A stretch of DNA of 44,632 nt from Cyanobacteria bacterium M_DeepCast_200m_mx_001 (GCA_016882415.1 VGQL01000004.1:1-44632), one strand, 5' to 3'. Counted from the first letter of the stretch, positions 1 to 12,543 are shown. Program-made: numbers and translations. The notes: a model not told the origin generated them from the letters alone.

Positions 1-2721
1 CACCCTGGCCACGAAGTCGGCCACGCACTGCTCACCCTTGAAAAACTGGGATTCGGCATCCAGAAGCTGCTCAGAGGCCCAGGGCTGTCGCCCCAGCAGC
101 TGGCGATAGACCGCTTCAATCGCTTCAGTTAGCTCGGCCGTGCTGGGGTTACGGGACAGGCACGCCACCGGTCCCAGGCTTTGGCGCTTGCTGAATCCCT
201 TCAGATTGCCGGGCTGCAGCGCCTTGGCCATGGCGGCCCCGGGCTGTTGTGCGTTGGCGGTGGCGGCGCCGCTGCTCACGGCCGCATTCCAGCCGCCGAT
301 CACCCGGCCCACGCCGGAAGTGGCGGTGGCGGGGGGCGACGCATAGCCGGTGGCCCCGCTGCTCCAGTTGGTGGGCACACCGCCGCCGGGTTGCCAGCGG
401 GGGGCACTCCAGCGCCGGGCCGGCGAGGGCGGGGTCTGCAGGGAGGAGGGGCCGTCGCTGGCGCTGGCGCTGGGGCTCGGGGCGAGCTTTTCGCCGCCGG
501 TGAGGGTGGCGCTCCATCCACCACGCACCACATCGGTGCGACCCGGCAGGTTGCGGGCTGTAAGACTGCCGCTGCCCCGGAAGGCCTCCGGCGGGGTCAC
601 CTCCGGGCGCACCCGGGGGGTGATGTCGGCGTAGGCGGCGGCGTTGAAGGCCCGCTTCAGGGCCGGAACGCGGCGGGTGCTGAGGTCGGTGGGGGTGATG
701 AAGCGCTCGTAGGGAACGGTGTCCTCACCGAAGCAGTCGTTGTATTCGCGGCTGTTCACCATGGCGTCCACCACGCCGTAGAAGCCCTTGCGGGCCGCCA
801 CATCGAAGTAGGCGTCGATCTCCCAGCGGCCGAAGGTGGGGCGGCCCAGGAGGCGCCGGTGCATCACTTCGATGGCCTTGCAGATGTAGAGGCCACTCCA
901 GTAGCGGCGGCGGAAGGCATCGCTGCGGGCCACCTGGCGCACGAACTCCCGCAGGCTCAGGTCGCCGTTCTCAAGCTTGATCTCCTCCACCTGGTTGCGC
1001 TCACCGGCATAGCCGCTGTTGCCGAGGATCTGCACATAAACCGCATTGATCACGGCCTGGGTGCTGGCTTCGGTGTTGCGGATGCTCGGCTGGCCGCCGC
1101 GCCGGGGCACGGAGGCGCCGCCGGTGGCGATCTGCTGCAGCCGCACCACCTTCGGGCCCAGCTTGCGGGGCACGGAGGCGCGGAACTGGGGGCTGTTCAT
1201 CTGCCCCGGCTGGCGCATGCCATTGCCCACCAGGATGCGGCGGGTGTCGTAGCTGAGCGGTGCCGGGCGGGTGCTGACGCTGGCGGTGCCGGAGGGGAAG
1301 ATCGCGCCGTAGTTGAGCCCTAGGGGGTCATTGCCGCCGCCGTAGGGATGCTGGTCGGCGTAGGGCTGGCGGTAGCTGGCGTAGAGGGTGACGTACTGGG
1401 GCGCCCCTTCGAAGGGGGCGCTGAAGCGGAACAACTTGCGGTTGGAGCCCCAGCCGGCGCTCTCCTGGGCTTCTTCGCCGATGTCGCGCAGGTAGGGAAC
1501 GGTCTCCTCCCCGAACACCCGGGCGTACTCCATGGAGTTCACCAGCGAATCCACCAGACCCTTCAGCCCTTGGGCGCTGATGATGTCGAAGTAGCGGGTG
1601 AATTCCTCACGGGAGCTGATGCCGCGGCCGAGGAAGTGGCGGAAGGCCAGCTCCACCACACGGCTGTTGACGAAGCGGCCGAAGAACTGCTGTTGGTACT
1701 CCTTGCTGTGGCCCAGGGCGCGGATGAATTCCCGCATCGAGATGTCGCCCTGGCGCACCTGGCTGGCCTCCACCGGGCAGGGCACCTGGCTGTAGGCCTT
1801 GGCGATGTCCCGCTCGAACACCTGGCGGTAGGCGGCGCGCACCACCTCAGCCTTCTGGGCGCCGCTCATGGCGGGCTTCATGGTGAAGCGGGGGGCCTTG
1901 CCCTGGGCCGCCAGGGCGTAGATGGCGGGCAGCTGCAGGCCCTGGTTCTCGGGGCTGCCCAGCCGTTGGCGGGCCGAGGGGGTGGGCACCGCCAGCTCCT
2001 CGATCAGCACGTTGAAGCTCTCGATCAGCAGCTGGCGGGCCTCCGGCAGATCCTTGAGCAGCTCGGCGGCGCCGGCCCGCATTTCCTGCAGGGCCACGTT
2101 GGTGGCCGCCAGGGAACAGCCCTTCTCCAGCACGTCCCGCAGGCCGCGGGTGTTGACCCGCAGGATGCTGGGGTCACCCGCCACCACGGCGTAGCCCACG
2201 TAGCGCAGGAACCAGGCCATGTCGCGGATCGACTTCTTCATCCGCTCGGTGCCGTAGCGGGCCACCGAAATCGGGCTGAAGCCGGTGGGCAGCACCACGC
2301 GCACATCGGCATCACCGCCGGCACCCTCCAGCAGGCGGGTGAAGGCATTGCCGCGTTGGTTGGCGCCGCTGGCGCCGGCGAAGGTCTGCACGGAGCGCTG
2401 GAAGGCGGCCTGGTCGCTGGCCAGGGGGGTGCCCTCGGCACTGCTCACCGGGCTCAGGGGGGCATCCAGATAGGAGAGCGGCGTGCCGCCGGCGAAGATG
2501 CGGCTGGCCGCCCGGGCCACGATCGCTTCCGCATTGGCGGAGAGGCGACGGGCCGCCTCCACCCGCAGCTGGCCGCTCTGGAAAAAGGTCACCAGGGTGT
2601 TCAGCTCCCCGCCATCGAGGAACCGGTCCTGCTGTTCCGCCTGGCGGACGCTGGAGAGCGGCAGGGTGTCGTAGCGCTGAGGAGCAACCCTGCTGCTGCC
2701 GCTGCTGGCGGTCACAGTCAT
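1..2721 (-). CDS. apcE: Phycobilisome core-membrane linker ApcE (L-CM), C-terminus truncated by window edge
   Basis: Minus-strand reading from ATG at 2721 is open to position 1: MTVTASSGSSRVAPQRYDTLPLSSVRQAEQQDRFLDGGELNTLVTFF..., phycobiliprotein-like domain (RYGTERMKKSIRDMAWFLRYVGYAVVAGD...), then several linker repeats (VRAAYRQVFERDIAK, VINAVYVQILGNSGY, TEAIEAIYRQLLGRQPW). Absent from the ORF track because no stop lies inside the window. Confidence 0.95.
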   Translation of the reverse strand, partial: MTVTASSGSSRVAPQRYDTLPLSSVRQAEQQDRFLDGGELNTLVTFFQSGQLRVEAARRLSANAEAIVARAASRIFAGGTPLSYLDAPLSPVSSAEGTPLASDQAAFQRSVQTFAGASGANQRGNAFTRLLEGAGGDADVRVVLPTGFSPISVARYGTERMKKSIRDMAWFLRYVGYAVVAGDPSILRVNTRGLRDVLEKGCSLAATNVALQEMRAGAAELLKDLPEARQLLIESFNVLIEELAVPTPSARQRLGSPENQGLQLPAIYALAAQGKAPRFTMKPAMSGAQKAEVVRAAYRQVFERDIAKAYSQVPCPVEASQVRQGDISMREFIRALGHSKEYQQQFFGRFVNSRVVELAFRHFLGRGISSREEFTRYFDIISAQGLKGLVDSLVNSMEYARVFGEETVPYLRDIGEEAQESAGWGSNRKLFRFSAPFEGAPQYVTLYASYRQPYADQHPYGGGNDPLGLNYGAIFPSGTASVSTRPAPLSYDTRRILVGNGMRQPGQMNSPQFRASVPRKLGPKVVRLQQIATGGASVPRRGGQPSIRNTEASTQAVINAVYVQILGNSGYAGERNQVEEIKLENGDLSLREFVRQVARSDAFRRRYWSGLYICKAIEVMHRRLLGRPTFGRWEIDAYFDVAARKGFYGVVDAMVNSREYNDCFGEDTVPYERFITPTDLSTRRVPALKRAFNAAAYADITPRVRPEVTPPEAFRGSGSLTARNLPGRTDVVRGGWSATLTGGEKLAPSPSASASDGPSSLQTPPSPARRWSAPRWQPGGGVPTNWSSGATGYASPPATATSGVGRVIGGWNAAVSSGAATANAQQPGAAMAKALQPGNLKGFSKRQSLGPVACLSRNPSTAELTEAIEAVYRQLLGRQPWASEQLLDAESQFFKGEQCVADFVARV

Positions 2722-2893
2722 GGATGAGAGCGAGCCTGGCCTGGGCACGTTACGGCTGGCCCTCTGGCCTCCCGGCGGCCCATGAACAAATGTTTGCAGC
2801 CCGTCTTCGCCACCACCGTCGGCCCGGCGGGCTGCATGAAATGCTCCCCGAGAGCCACGTTCCGGGCTCGCCCCCCGCGCCATTCCGCCGCCG

Positions 2894-4114
2894 ATGATCC
2901 CGGCCCCCGCCGATGCCGCCACCCCCGTGGTGAGCGCCTTCTACGACCGCTTCCCCTACCCCGGTGACCCCCTCCAGGACGGCCCTCCGCCCGGGTACAA
3001 CTGGCGTTGGTGCGTGGACGCCGCCTACGCCGCCTGCACCGGCGCCCTGCCGCCGGCGCTCGCCCCGGACCAGCCGCTGCGGATCCTGGATGCGGGCTGC
3101 GGCACTGGGGTGAGCACCGACTACCTGGCCCACCTCAACCCGGGGGCCGAGATCCTTGCCGTGGACATCTCGCCGGGAACCCTCGAGGTGGCAAGGGAGC
3201 GGCTGCGCCGCTCCGGCGGGGGTGCGCTGGCCTCGGTGCGCATCGAGAACCGCAGCCTGCTGGAGCTGCAGGGGGAAGGCCCCTTCGACTACATCAATTC
3301 CGTGGGGGTGCTGCATCACCTGCGGGAGCCGGAGGCTGGCCTGCGGGCCCTGGCGGCCCTGCTCAAACCCGGGGCCCTGCTGCATTTGTTCCTCTATGCC
3401 GATGGGGGACGCTGGGAGATTCACCGCACCCAGAGGGCCCTCACGGCCCTGGGGGTGGGCAGCGGCGAGCCGGGGCTGCGGCTGGGCCGTCAGCTGCTGG
3501 CGGAGCTGCCGGAGCACAACCGCCTGCGGCGCCACCATGAGCAGCGCTGGGCCCTGGACTGCGCCGCGGATGCCAACTTCGCGGACATGTACCTGCATCC
3601 CCAGGAGACCAGCTACAACCTGGAGCGGCTGATGGCCTTCGTGGCCAGTGCGGACCTGCAGTTCGCCGGCTTCTCCAACCCCGCGGTGTGGGACCCGGCG
3701 CGGCTGCTGCAGGGGGACCTGCTGGCCCGGGCCCAGGCGCTGCCGCCGCTGCAGCGCTGGCGGCTGGTGGAGGACCTGGACCCCGACATCAGCCATTTCG
3801 AGTTTTTCCTGGCCAAGGGGCCGCTGACCCCCCACAGCTGGGGTGAGGACACGGCGCTGCTGGCGGCCTCGGGCCAGCGCAACCGTTGCCTGTGGGGCTG
3901 GCCGGGCCGGGCCCTGCTGGATTCCGACATGGCTCCCCTGGACCTCTCCGCGGAGGGCCTGGCCCTGTTGCAGGCCCTGGAGCAGGTCCCCGCCGGTACG
4001 GCCCTGGCGGACCTGCCCCTGGGCTGGCCTGCCGGGCAGATCGCTGCCGTGGCCAGGGAACTGCTGGCCCAGCGGGTGCTGCTGCTCTGCCCCGGGCCCA
4101 GCCCGGCTGCGTGA
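2894..4114 (+). CDS. Class I SAM-dependent methyltransferase
   Basis: Motif I ILDAGCGTGVSTDYLA, AVDISPGTLEVARERL, NSVGVLHHLREPEAGLRAL; divergent from apcE. Confidence 0.85.
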   Translation: MIPAPADAATPVVSAFYDRFPYPGDPLQDGPPPGYNWRWCVDAAYAACTGALPPALAPDQPLRILDAGCGTGVSTDYLAHLNPGAEILAVDISPGTLEVARERLRRSGGGALASVRIENRSLLELQGEGPFDYINSVGVLHHLREPEAGLRALAALLKPGALLHLFLYADGGRWEIHRTQRALTALGVGSGEPGLRLGRQLLAELPEHNRLRRHHEQRWALDCAADANFADMYLHPQETSYNLERLMAFVASADLQFAGFSNPAVWDPARLLQGDLLARAQALPPLQRWRLVEDLDPDISHFEFFLAKGPLTPHSWGEDTALLAASGQRNRCLWGWPGRALLDSDMAPLDLSAEGLALLQALEQVPAGTALADLPLGWPAGQIAAVARELLAQRVLLLCPGPSPAA

Positions 4115-4206
4115 TAAATTCCACGCGCCTTTTCAGAGCGTCGGCGCCTTTGCTGGCCACTCCTCCGCTTCAGTCCCCCGCGCCTTCATCCCCGGATGAT
4201 GCAGCG

Positions 4207-4662
4207 GTGACTGACCCGGGGGATCCCGCCCAACAGAGCGTGTCCGCCCCCCTGGAATCCCCGTTGTCAGTGGTTGCCTCCGCGGCCGCCGACCTCGGCG
4301 TCGACACCCCCGTCGACGACTACGCGCAGCTCCAGCAGCGCCTCCTTCTCGCCACCCTGATCGCCGCCGTTCTGGCGGGTCTGTTCACGGCTCTGGTGTT
4401 CGACCTCCACACCGCCGCCTCCGTGCTGGTGGGTTCCCTCGCAGGGGTGGTCTATTTGCGGCTCCTGGGCCGCAGCGTCGCCCGTCTCGGTCCCGACGCC
4501 AAGAAGGTGGGAAAGCTGCAGTTGCTCGTGCCCGTTGTGCTGGTGCTGGCGGCCGCCCGTCTGCCCCAGCTGGAGCTGTTGCCGGCCCTGCTCGGCTTCC
4601 TGCTCTACAAACCGGCCCTGATTTTTCAGGTTGTGCTCGATCTCCGAGCCGGCCGCCCCTGA
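4207..4662 (+). CDS. atpI: ATP synthase protein I (AtpI-like), GTG start inferred
   Basis: C-terminal part of ORF 3886-4662: small 4-TM protein ([20 protein letters not shown]...[21 protein letters not shown]...) directly upstream of subunit a. Confidence 0.7.
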   Translation: MTDPGDPAQQSVSAPLESPLSVVASAAADLGVDTPVDDYAQLQQRLLLATLIAAVLAGLFTALVFDLHTAASVLVGSLAGVVYLRLLGRSVARLGPDAKKVGKLQLLVPVVLVLAAARLPQLELLPALLGFLLYKPALIFQVVLDLRAGRP

Positions 4663-4696
4663 ACCGTCGCCTGCGCGACCCCGACCGTTCGACCCG

Positions 4697-5873
<1,177 letters not shown>

Positions 5874-5902
5874 TCAGGCCCCACGACGGATGTGAGCCGG
5901 CT

Positions 5903-5938
5903 CCGGCGGTGGTGATCAGCCCCTGATCCCATCGCCGG
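5903..5938 (+). other. Strong RNA hairpin just downstream of atpE, no T-tract
   Basis: CCGGCGGTGGTGATCAG-CCC-CTGATCCCATCGCCGG: about 16 pairs with one G-U wobble and one bulged T. Confidence 0.75.
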
Positions 5939-6060
5939 ATCCCTCCAACCGTCGCCCCCGGCCCGCAGGCGAGCCCCAGCATCCGCTCCGGCTCCAGCCC
6001 CTTGTCAGCCTTCAAGCTTCAGCTTCACAGCTCCAGCTTCAACCGCCCGCGCCCCGCCCC

Positions 6061-6522
6061 ATGACCAGCTGGTTTCTGCTTGGTGCAACGGAGGGAGGTC
6101 TGTTCGACCTCGATGCCACCCTGCCGCTGATGGCGGTGCAGGTGGTGCTCCTCACCTTCATTCTCAATGCCCTGTTCTTCAGCCCCGTGGGTCGGGTTGT
6201 TGAGGAACGCGAGGGCTATGTCACCACCAGCCGTGCGGAGGCCAAGCAGAAGCTGGCCCAGGCGGAGCGCCTCGAGGCCGACCTCAAGGAGCAGCTGAAG
6301 GAGGCTCGTCTGGCGTCCCAGAAGCTGATCCAGGAGGCCGAGCAGGATTCCGACAAGCTTTACCGCGAGGCCCTGGCGGCCGCCACGGCCGATGCCAACG
6401 CCTCCCGTGAGCAGGCCCGTCGCGAGATCGATGGCCAACGGGCCGCGGCCCTGGCCCAGCTCAAGACCGATGCCGACAAGCTCGGTGACCTGATCGTCAA
6501 CCGTCTGCTGGCCGCGAAATGA
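6061..6522 (+). CDS. F0F1 ATP synthase subunit b'
   Basis: [51 protein letters not shown]; cyanobacterial/plastid b' in operon position. Confidence 0.93.
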   Translation: MTSWFLLGATEGGLFDLDATLPLMAVQVVLLTFILNALFFSPVGRVVEEREGYVTTSRAEAKQKLAQAERLEADLKEQLKEARLASQKLIQEAEQDSDKLYREALAAATADANASREQARREIDGQRAAALAQLKTDADKLGDLIVNRLLAAK

Positions 6523-7037
6523 CCCTCCCCACCCTCTTCGCCAACCACGGCGGTTTTGGTCTGAACCTCAACCTGTTCGAGACCAACATCGTCAACCTGG
6601 CGATCGTGATCTTCGGCCTCTATAAGTTCCTCCCCAATTTCCTGGGGTCGATCCTGGAGCGCCGCCGCGCCATCATCCTGGCGGACCTCAAGGACGCTGA
6701 GGAGCGTCTGGCCACCGCCACCTCCTCCCTGGCCCAGGCCCAGCAGGATCTGGCCGCAGCCCAGCAGAAGGCCGAGCAGATCCGCGCCGATGGCAAGGTC
6801 CGCGCCGAGGCCATCCGCCTGGAGAGCGAGAAGCGCACCATCGAGGAGATGGCCCGCGTCAAGCAGGGTGCCGCCGCCGACCTGGATGCCGAGGCCGCCC
6901 GCGTCAGCAACCAGCTGCGCCGCGAAGCCGCCCGGCTGGCCATCGAGAAAGCCCTGGCCACCCTGCCCGGCAAGCTCAGCGCCGATGCCCAGGCCCAGTT
7001 GGTGAACCAGTCCATCCAATCCCTGGGGAAAGCCTGA
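6519..7037 (+). CDS. atpF: F0F1 ATP synthase subunit b
   Basis: [43 protein letters not shown] plus long coiled-coil; 4-nt ATGA overlap with b'. Confidence 0.95.
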   Translation: MTLPTLFANHGGFGLNLNLFETNIVNLAIVIFGLYKFLPNFLGSILERRRAIILADLKDAEERLATATSSLAQAQQDLAAAQQKAEQIRADGKVRAEAIRLESEKRTIEEMARVKQGAAADLDAEAARVSNQLRREAARLAIEKALATLPGKLSADAQAQLVNQSIQSLGKA

Positions 7038-7585
7038 TGCCGCTGCTAAACACCATCACCAGCCCCTACGCCGAAGCCTTCCTGCAGGTGGCCGAAGCCC
7101 GCAAGGAGGTCGACCAGGTGGTCGATCAGGCCAAGGCCGTGCTCGGTCTTTGGCAGGAGAGCCCTGAGCTGCGGGCGGCCATGGCCTCACCCGTGCTCGA
7201 GGTGGAGGCCAAGAAGGCTGCCCTGGAGAAGCTGTTCTCCGGCCAGCTCACCCCCTCCTTCCTCAACCTGCTGAAGCTGCTGGCGGACCGCCAGCGCATC
7301 GGCATCCTCGATGCCGTGCTGGAGCGCACGCTCGAGCTCCACCGCGAGCAGCGCAACATCGCTCTCGCCACCGTGACCTCGGCCACTGCCCTCACCGAAG
7401 AGCAGCAGGCTGAGCTCAGCAAGAAGGTTCAGGCCGTGGCCGGTACCGACAAGCTGGAGATCAACCTCAAGGTGGACTCCGACCTAATCGGCGGTTTCGT
7501 CGTCAAGGTCGGTTCCAAGGTGATCGACGCCAGCCTCGCGGGTCAGGTGCGTCGCCTCGGACTGGCGCTGGCCAAGGTGAGCTAG
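7037..7585 (+). CDS. atpH: F0F1 ATP synthase subunit delta
   Basis: SPYAEAFLQVAEARKEVDQVVDQ...DSDLIGGFVVKVGSKVIDASLAGQVRRLGLAL (OSCP/delta signature). Confidence 0.95.
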   Translation: MPLLNTITSPYAEAFLQVAEARKEVDQVVDQAKAVLGLWQESPELRAAMASPVLEVEAKKAALEKLFSGQLTPSFLNLLKLLADRQRIGILDAVLERTLELHREQRNIALATVTSATALTEEQQAELSKKVQAVAGTDKLEINLKVDSDLIGGFVVKVGSKVIDASLAGQVRRLGLALAKVS

Positions 7586-9154
<1,569 letters not shown>

Positions 9155-9184
9155 TCCTGACGGTTACCCCGGAGACCCCCTTCC

Positions 9185-10138
9185 ATGGCCAACCTCAAGG
9201 AGATCCGCGACCGGATCAGTTCCGTCAAGAACACCCGCAAGATCACCGAGGCCATGCGCCTGGTGGCCGCTGCGAAGGTGCGTCGGGCCCAGGAACAGGT
9301 GCTGCGCAGCCGGCCGTTCGCCGATCGGCTGGCCCGGATTCTGGAGAACCTCCAGACCCGCATGCAGTTCGAAACCGCCGATGCGCCCCTGCTGGAAAAC
9401 CGTGATGTGCGCACGATCACGCTGATGGCCGTCACCGGCGATCGCGGGCTGTGCGGTGGCTACAACGCCAACATCATCAAGCGCACCGAGCAGCGGGTGG
9501 CCGAGCTCAAGGGCCAGGGCTACCAGGTGGACCTGGTGCTGATCGGCCGCAAGGTGGCCACCTACTTCCAGAACCGCGCCAGCCAGTACACCATCCGCGC
9601 CACCTTCACCGGCCTTGAGCAGGTGCCCAGCGCGGCTGAGGCCGGCAAAATCTCGGAAGAGGTGCTGGCTGAGTTCCTCTCCGGCAGCACCGACCGGGTG
9701 GAGATCATCTTCACCAAGTTCATCAACCTGGTGAGCTCCAAGCCGGTGGCGCAGACCCTCCTGCCCCTGGATCCCCAGGGCATCGCCAGCCCGGATGATG
9801 AGATCTTCCGTCTCACCACCCGCGACGGCCAGCTGGGGGTGGAGAAGGGCACCGTGAGCAACGAGCAGCCGGCCCTGCCCTCCGATCTGGTGTTCGAACA
9901 GAGCCCCGATCAGCTGCTCAACGCGCTGCTGCCGCTGTATCTGCAGAACCAGCTGCTGCGTTCCCTGCAGGAGGCGGCCGCCTCGGAGCTGGCCAGCCGG
10001 ATGACGGCCATGAACAACGCCAGCGACAACGCCAAGGCGCTCGCCAAGACCCTCACCCTCGATTACAACAAGGCCCGCCAGGCCGCCATTACCCAGGAGA
10101 TCCTGGAAGTGGTGGGCGGTGCGGCCGCCATGGCCTGA
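9185..10138 (+). CDS. atpG: F0F1 ATP synthase subunit gamma
   Basis: [36 protein letters not shown]...[23 protein letters not shown]; symbol is atpC in some cyanobacterial nomenclature. Confidence 0.97.
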   Translation: MANLKEIRDRISSVKNTRKITEAMRLVAAAKVRRAQEQVLRSRPFADRLARILENLQTRMQFETADAPLLENRDVRTITLMAVTGDRGLCGGYNANIIKRTEQRVAELKGQGYQVDLVLIGRKVATYFQNRASQYTIRATFTGLEQVPSAAEAGKISEEVLAEFLSGSTDRVEIIFTKFINLVSSKPVAQTLLPLDPQGIASPDDEIFRLTTRDGQLGVEKGTVSNEQPALPSDLVFEQSPDQLLNALLPLYLQNQLLRSLQEAAASELASRMTAMNNASDNAKALAKTLTLDYNKARQAAITQEILEVVGGAAAMA

Positions 10139-10155
10139 TCAGCCCATTCCCCCCG

Positions 10156-10190
10156 AAAGCCCCGTCGAACCCTCGGCGGGGCTTTTTTGT
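10156..10190 (+). terminator. Rho-independent terminator of the main atp operon
   Basis: aaAGCCCCGtcgaaccctCGGCGGGGCTTTTTTgt: GC stem followed by T6. Confidence 0.85.
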
Positions 10191-10208
10191 TTGACGCTGG
10201 CGCCGCCG

Positions 10209-10934
10209 ATGACGCTCGAGTTGCAGCCCCTCTTTCCGCTGGCCCTGGCCCAGGCGCAGCTGCGGCTCGATCCGCTGGAGCTGGCGGTGCTGATGCAGGA
10301 GGTGCTGGCCCTGCGCGGCAGCGCCGAGGGCAACCCCCAGGAGGGCTGCGCCTGGACCGGTGACATCAACGGCATCTGGCAGCTGCATCGGCTGGCGCCG
10401 TTTGCGGGTGTCACCGAGCAGCTGCGCCGCCACAGCTGGAGCTACCTCCAGCAGCTGGGCTTTGACCCCGCTTGCCTGGCCCTGCACATCCAACGGGCCT
10501 GGCCGGTGGTGAGTGCCCCCGGCCAGGTGGTGGGGCGCCACCACCACCCCAACGCCCACCTCAGCGCGATCCTCTACCTCAACGGCGACGGCTCCGGCCG
10601 CAGCGGCTGCCTGCGGCTGTATCCGCCCCGGGCGATGAATGAACTGGTGCCGGGCCTGGCGGTGGGCCACGGTGGTCCGCTGCGCGGCGGCTCTGCCGCG
10701 GCCCAGCGCTGGAATGCCCCCTGGGTGGATGTGGCCCCCCGCGCCGGCCAGCTGGTGCTGTTCCCCGCCGGCACCGACCACGCCGTCACCCCCAACGACG
10801 ACCCCGAGGAGCTGCGGTTGTCGCTGGCCTTTGATCTGGTGCTCAGTGCGCCCCCGGCCGGGCCGCAGGATCCGGCACCGCCGGAATACCTGGCCCCCCA
10901 CCCCAGCCAGTGGACGCCCCTGGAGCCCGGATGA
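10209..10934 (+). CDS. Putative 2OG-Fe(II) oxygenase family protein (TIGR02466-like)
   Basis: VVGRHHHPNAHLSAILYLNGDGSGRSGCLRLYPP...GQLVLFPAGTDHAVTPND; HxH...H pattern as in 2OG oxygenases; ATG at 10209. Confidence 0.7.
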   Translation: MTLELQPLFPLALAQAQLRLDPLELAVLMQEVLALRGSAEGNPQEGCAWTGDINGIWQLHRLAPFAGVTEQLRRHSWSYLQQLGFDPACLALHIQRAWPVVSAPGQVVGRHHHPNAHLSAILYLNGDGSGRSGCLRLYPPRAMNELVPGLAVGHGGPLRGGSAAAQRWNAPWVDVAPRAGQLVLFPAGTDHAVTPNDDPEELRLSLAFDLVLSAPPAGPQDPAPPEYLAPHPSQWTPLEPG

Positions 10935-10997
10935 GAACGCACCGGTGCGGCCATCCGGGACAATGAAACCCCACGCGATCCGCAGCCGCCGCGCCCC

Positions 10998-11321
10998 ATG
11001 AGCGATTGTTTCACCGTTGTCTGTGATCTCAACGGCGCCAGCCACAGCTTCAGCTGCCGCGCCGATCAGACCGTGCTGGCCGCCGCGGAGGCCGCCGGGG
11101 TGGAGCTGCCCAGCTCCTGCTGCTCGGGGGTGTGCACCACCTGTGCGGCCCGCATCCAGGAGGGCTCGGTGCACCAGCCCGATGCCATGGGGGTGAAAGC
11201 GGAGCTGCAGTCGGAGGGTTTTGCGCTGCTGTGCGTCTCCTATCCCCGCAGTGATCTGAAGTTGGTGGCCGGCCAGGAGGATGCCCTCTATGAGGCTCAG
11301 TTCGGCCAGTACCAGAAGTGA
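10998..11321 (+). CDS. 2Fe-2S plant-type ferredoxin
   Basis: ELPSSCCSGVCTTCAARIQEG...ALLCVSYPRSDLKL: CX4CX2C...C iron-sulphur motif. Confidence 0.9.
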   Translation: MSDCFTVVCDLNGASHSFSCRADQTVLAAAEAAGVELPSSCCSGVCTTCAARIQEGSVHQPDAMGVKAELQSEGFALLCVSYPRSDLKLVAGQEDALYEAQFGQYQK

Positions 11322-11515
11322 GTGCCCTCGAGCTGCAACCCCTGCTGCTGCAGCTCGAGCGCGGGCCGGGGCCGCTGACGCCCCAGGTGCTGGCCGCCCT
11401 GGCGGCCCATGGCCGGCCGTTGCGCTGGGCGATCACCGCCGCTGAACGCCGGCCGCAGGGCGGGGCCCGCCTGCAGATCGAGGCGGTGATCCTGCGCTCC
11501 GGGGGCCAGCCATGA
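11318..11515 (+). CDS. Small hypothetical protein (65 aa, GTG start)
   Basis: GTGA overlap with ferredoxin stop and ATGA overlap with the next gene; translationally coupled position. Confidence 0.55.
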   Translation: MSALELQPLLLQLERGPGPLTPQVLAALAAHGRPLRWAITAAERRPQGGARLQIEAVILRSGGQP

Positions 11516-12543
11516 GCGCTGGGGCGCCCCTGCCCACCCTGCTGGTGATTCCCACCGGCATCGGCTGTGAACTGGGGGGCTACGCCGGCGATGCCATCCC
11601 CGCCGCACGGCTGCTGGCGGCCGCCAGCGGCTGCCTGATCACCCACCCCAATGTGATGAATGCGGCGGCGCTCTATTGGAGCGACCCGCGTATCCACTAC
11701 GTGGAGGGCTCCAGCCTGGATCGCTTTGCGGCCGGCGAGCTGGCCCTGCGCCCCGTGCGGCGGCAGCGCATCGGCCTGCTGCTGGATGCGGGCATCGAGC
11801 CGGAGCTGCGCCAGCGCCATCTGCAGGTGGCGGACGGCTGCCGCGCCAGCCTCGGGCTGGAGATCGGCCCGGTGGTGGACACCGACTGTCCCCTGGAGGT
11901 GAGCCTCAGCCTGGGGGCCAGCGGCGTGAGTTGGGGCCGGCTGGGCCAGCCCGGTGCCCTGTTGCGGGCCGGTGAGCGCCTCAAGGCGGCCGGCGCCACG
12001 GCCATCGCCGTGGTGGCCCGCTTCCCCGATGACCCCGGCAGCGAGGCCCTTACCGCCTACCGCCAGGGCGGAGGTGTGGATGCCCTGGCCGGCGCCGAGG
12101 CGGTGATCAGCCACCTGCTCAGCCAGGAGCTGGGGCTCCCCTGCGCCCATGCCCCCGCCCTGAGCCCGCTGCCGCTCGACCCTGACCTCGACCCCCGGGC
12201 GGCCGGGGAGGAGCTGGGCTACACCTTTCTGGCCTGTGTGCTGGTGGGGCTGAGCCGCGCCCCAGATCTGGTGCCCGCCCCCCAGGCGCTGCCGGGGGAT
12301 CTGGCCATGGGCCAGGTGGGTGCCCTGCTGGCCCCCGCCGGTGCCCTGGGGGGTGCGGCGGTGCTGGCGGCGGCGGAGCGGGGGATCCCGGTGATCGCCG
12401 TGCACAACCCCTGTCTGCTGCAGGTGGGGGCCGAGGCCCTGGGGCTGCAGGTGTTGCCGGCCGCGAGCTACGCGGAGGCGGCGGGGCTGGTGTTGGCCCT
12501 GCGGGAGGGCATCAGCCCGGCGGCCCTGCGGCGGCCGCTCTAG
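11512..12543 (+). CDS. DUF3326 domain-containing protein
   Basis: LLVIPTGIGCELGGYAGDAIPAARLLAAASGCLITHPNVMNAAALYWSDPRIHYVEGSSLDRFA, recognised as the DUF3326 pattern. Confidence 0.8.
   Translation: MSAGAPLPTLLVIPTGIGCELGGYAGDAIPAARLLAAASGCLITHPNVMNAAALYWSDPRIHYVEGSSLDRFAAGELALRPVRRQRIGLLLDAGIEPELRQRHLQVADGCRASLGLEIGPVVDTDCPLEVSLSLGASGVSWGRLGQPGALLRAGERLKAAGATAIAVVARFPDDPGSEALTAYRQGGGVDALAGAEAVISHLLSQELGLPCAHAPALSPLPLDPDLDPRAAGEELGYTFLACVLVGLSRAPDLVPAPQALPGDLAMGQVGALLAPAGALGGAAVLAAAERGIPVIAVHNPCLLQVGAEALGLQVLPAASYAEAAGLVLALREGISPAALRRPL

Noticed and set aside
181-2727. Long plus-strand ORFs (181-1323, 1348-2727) at the left edge
   Set aside because: Antisense to apcE, low-complexity Gly/Ala/His/Gln composition, no domain signal.
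2750-3835. 361-aa minus ORF antisense to the methyltransferase
   Set aside because: Shadow ORF; methyltransferase motifs lie on the plus strand.
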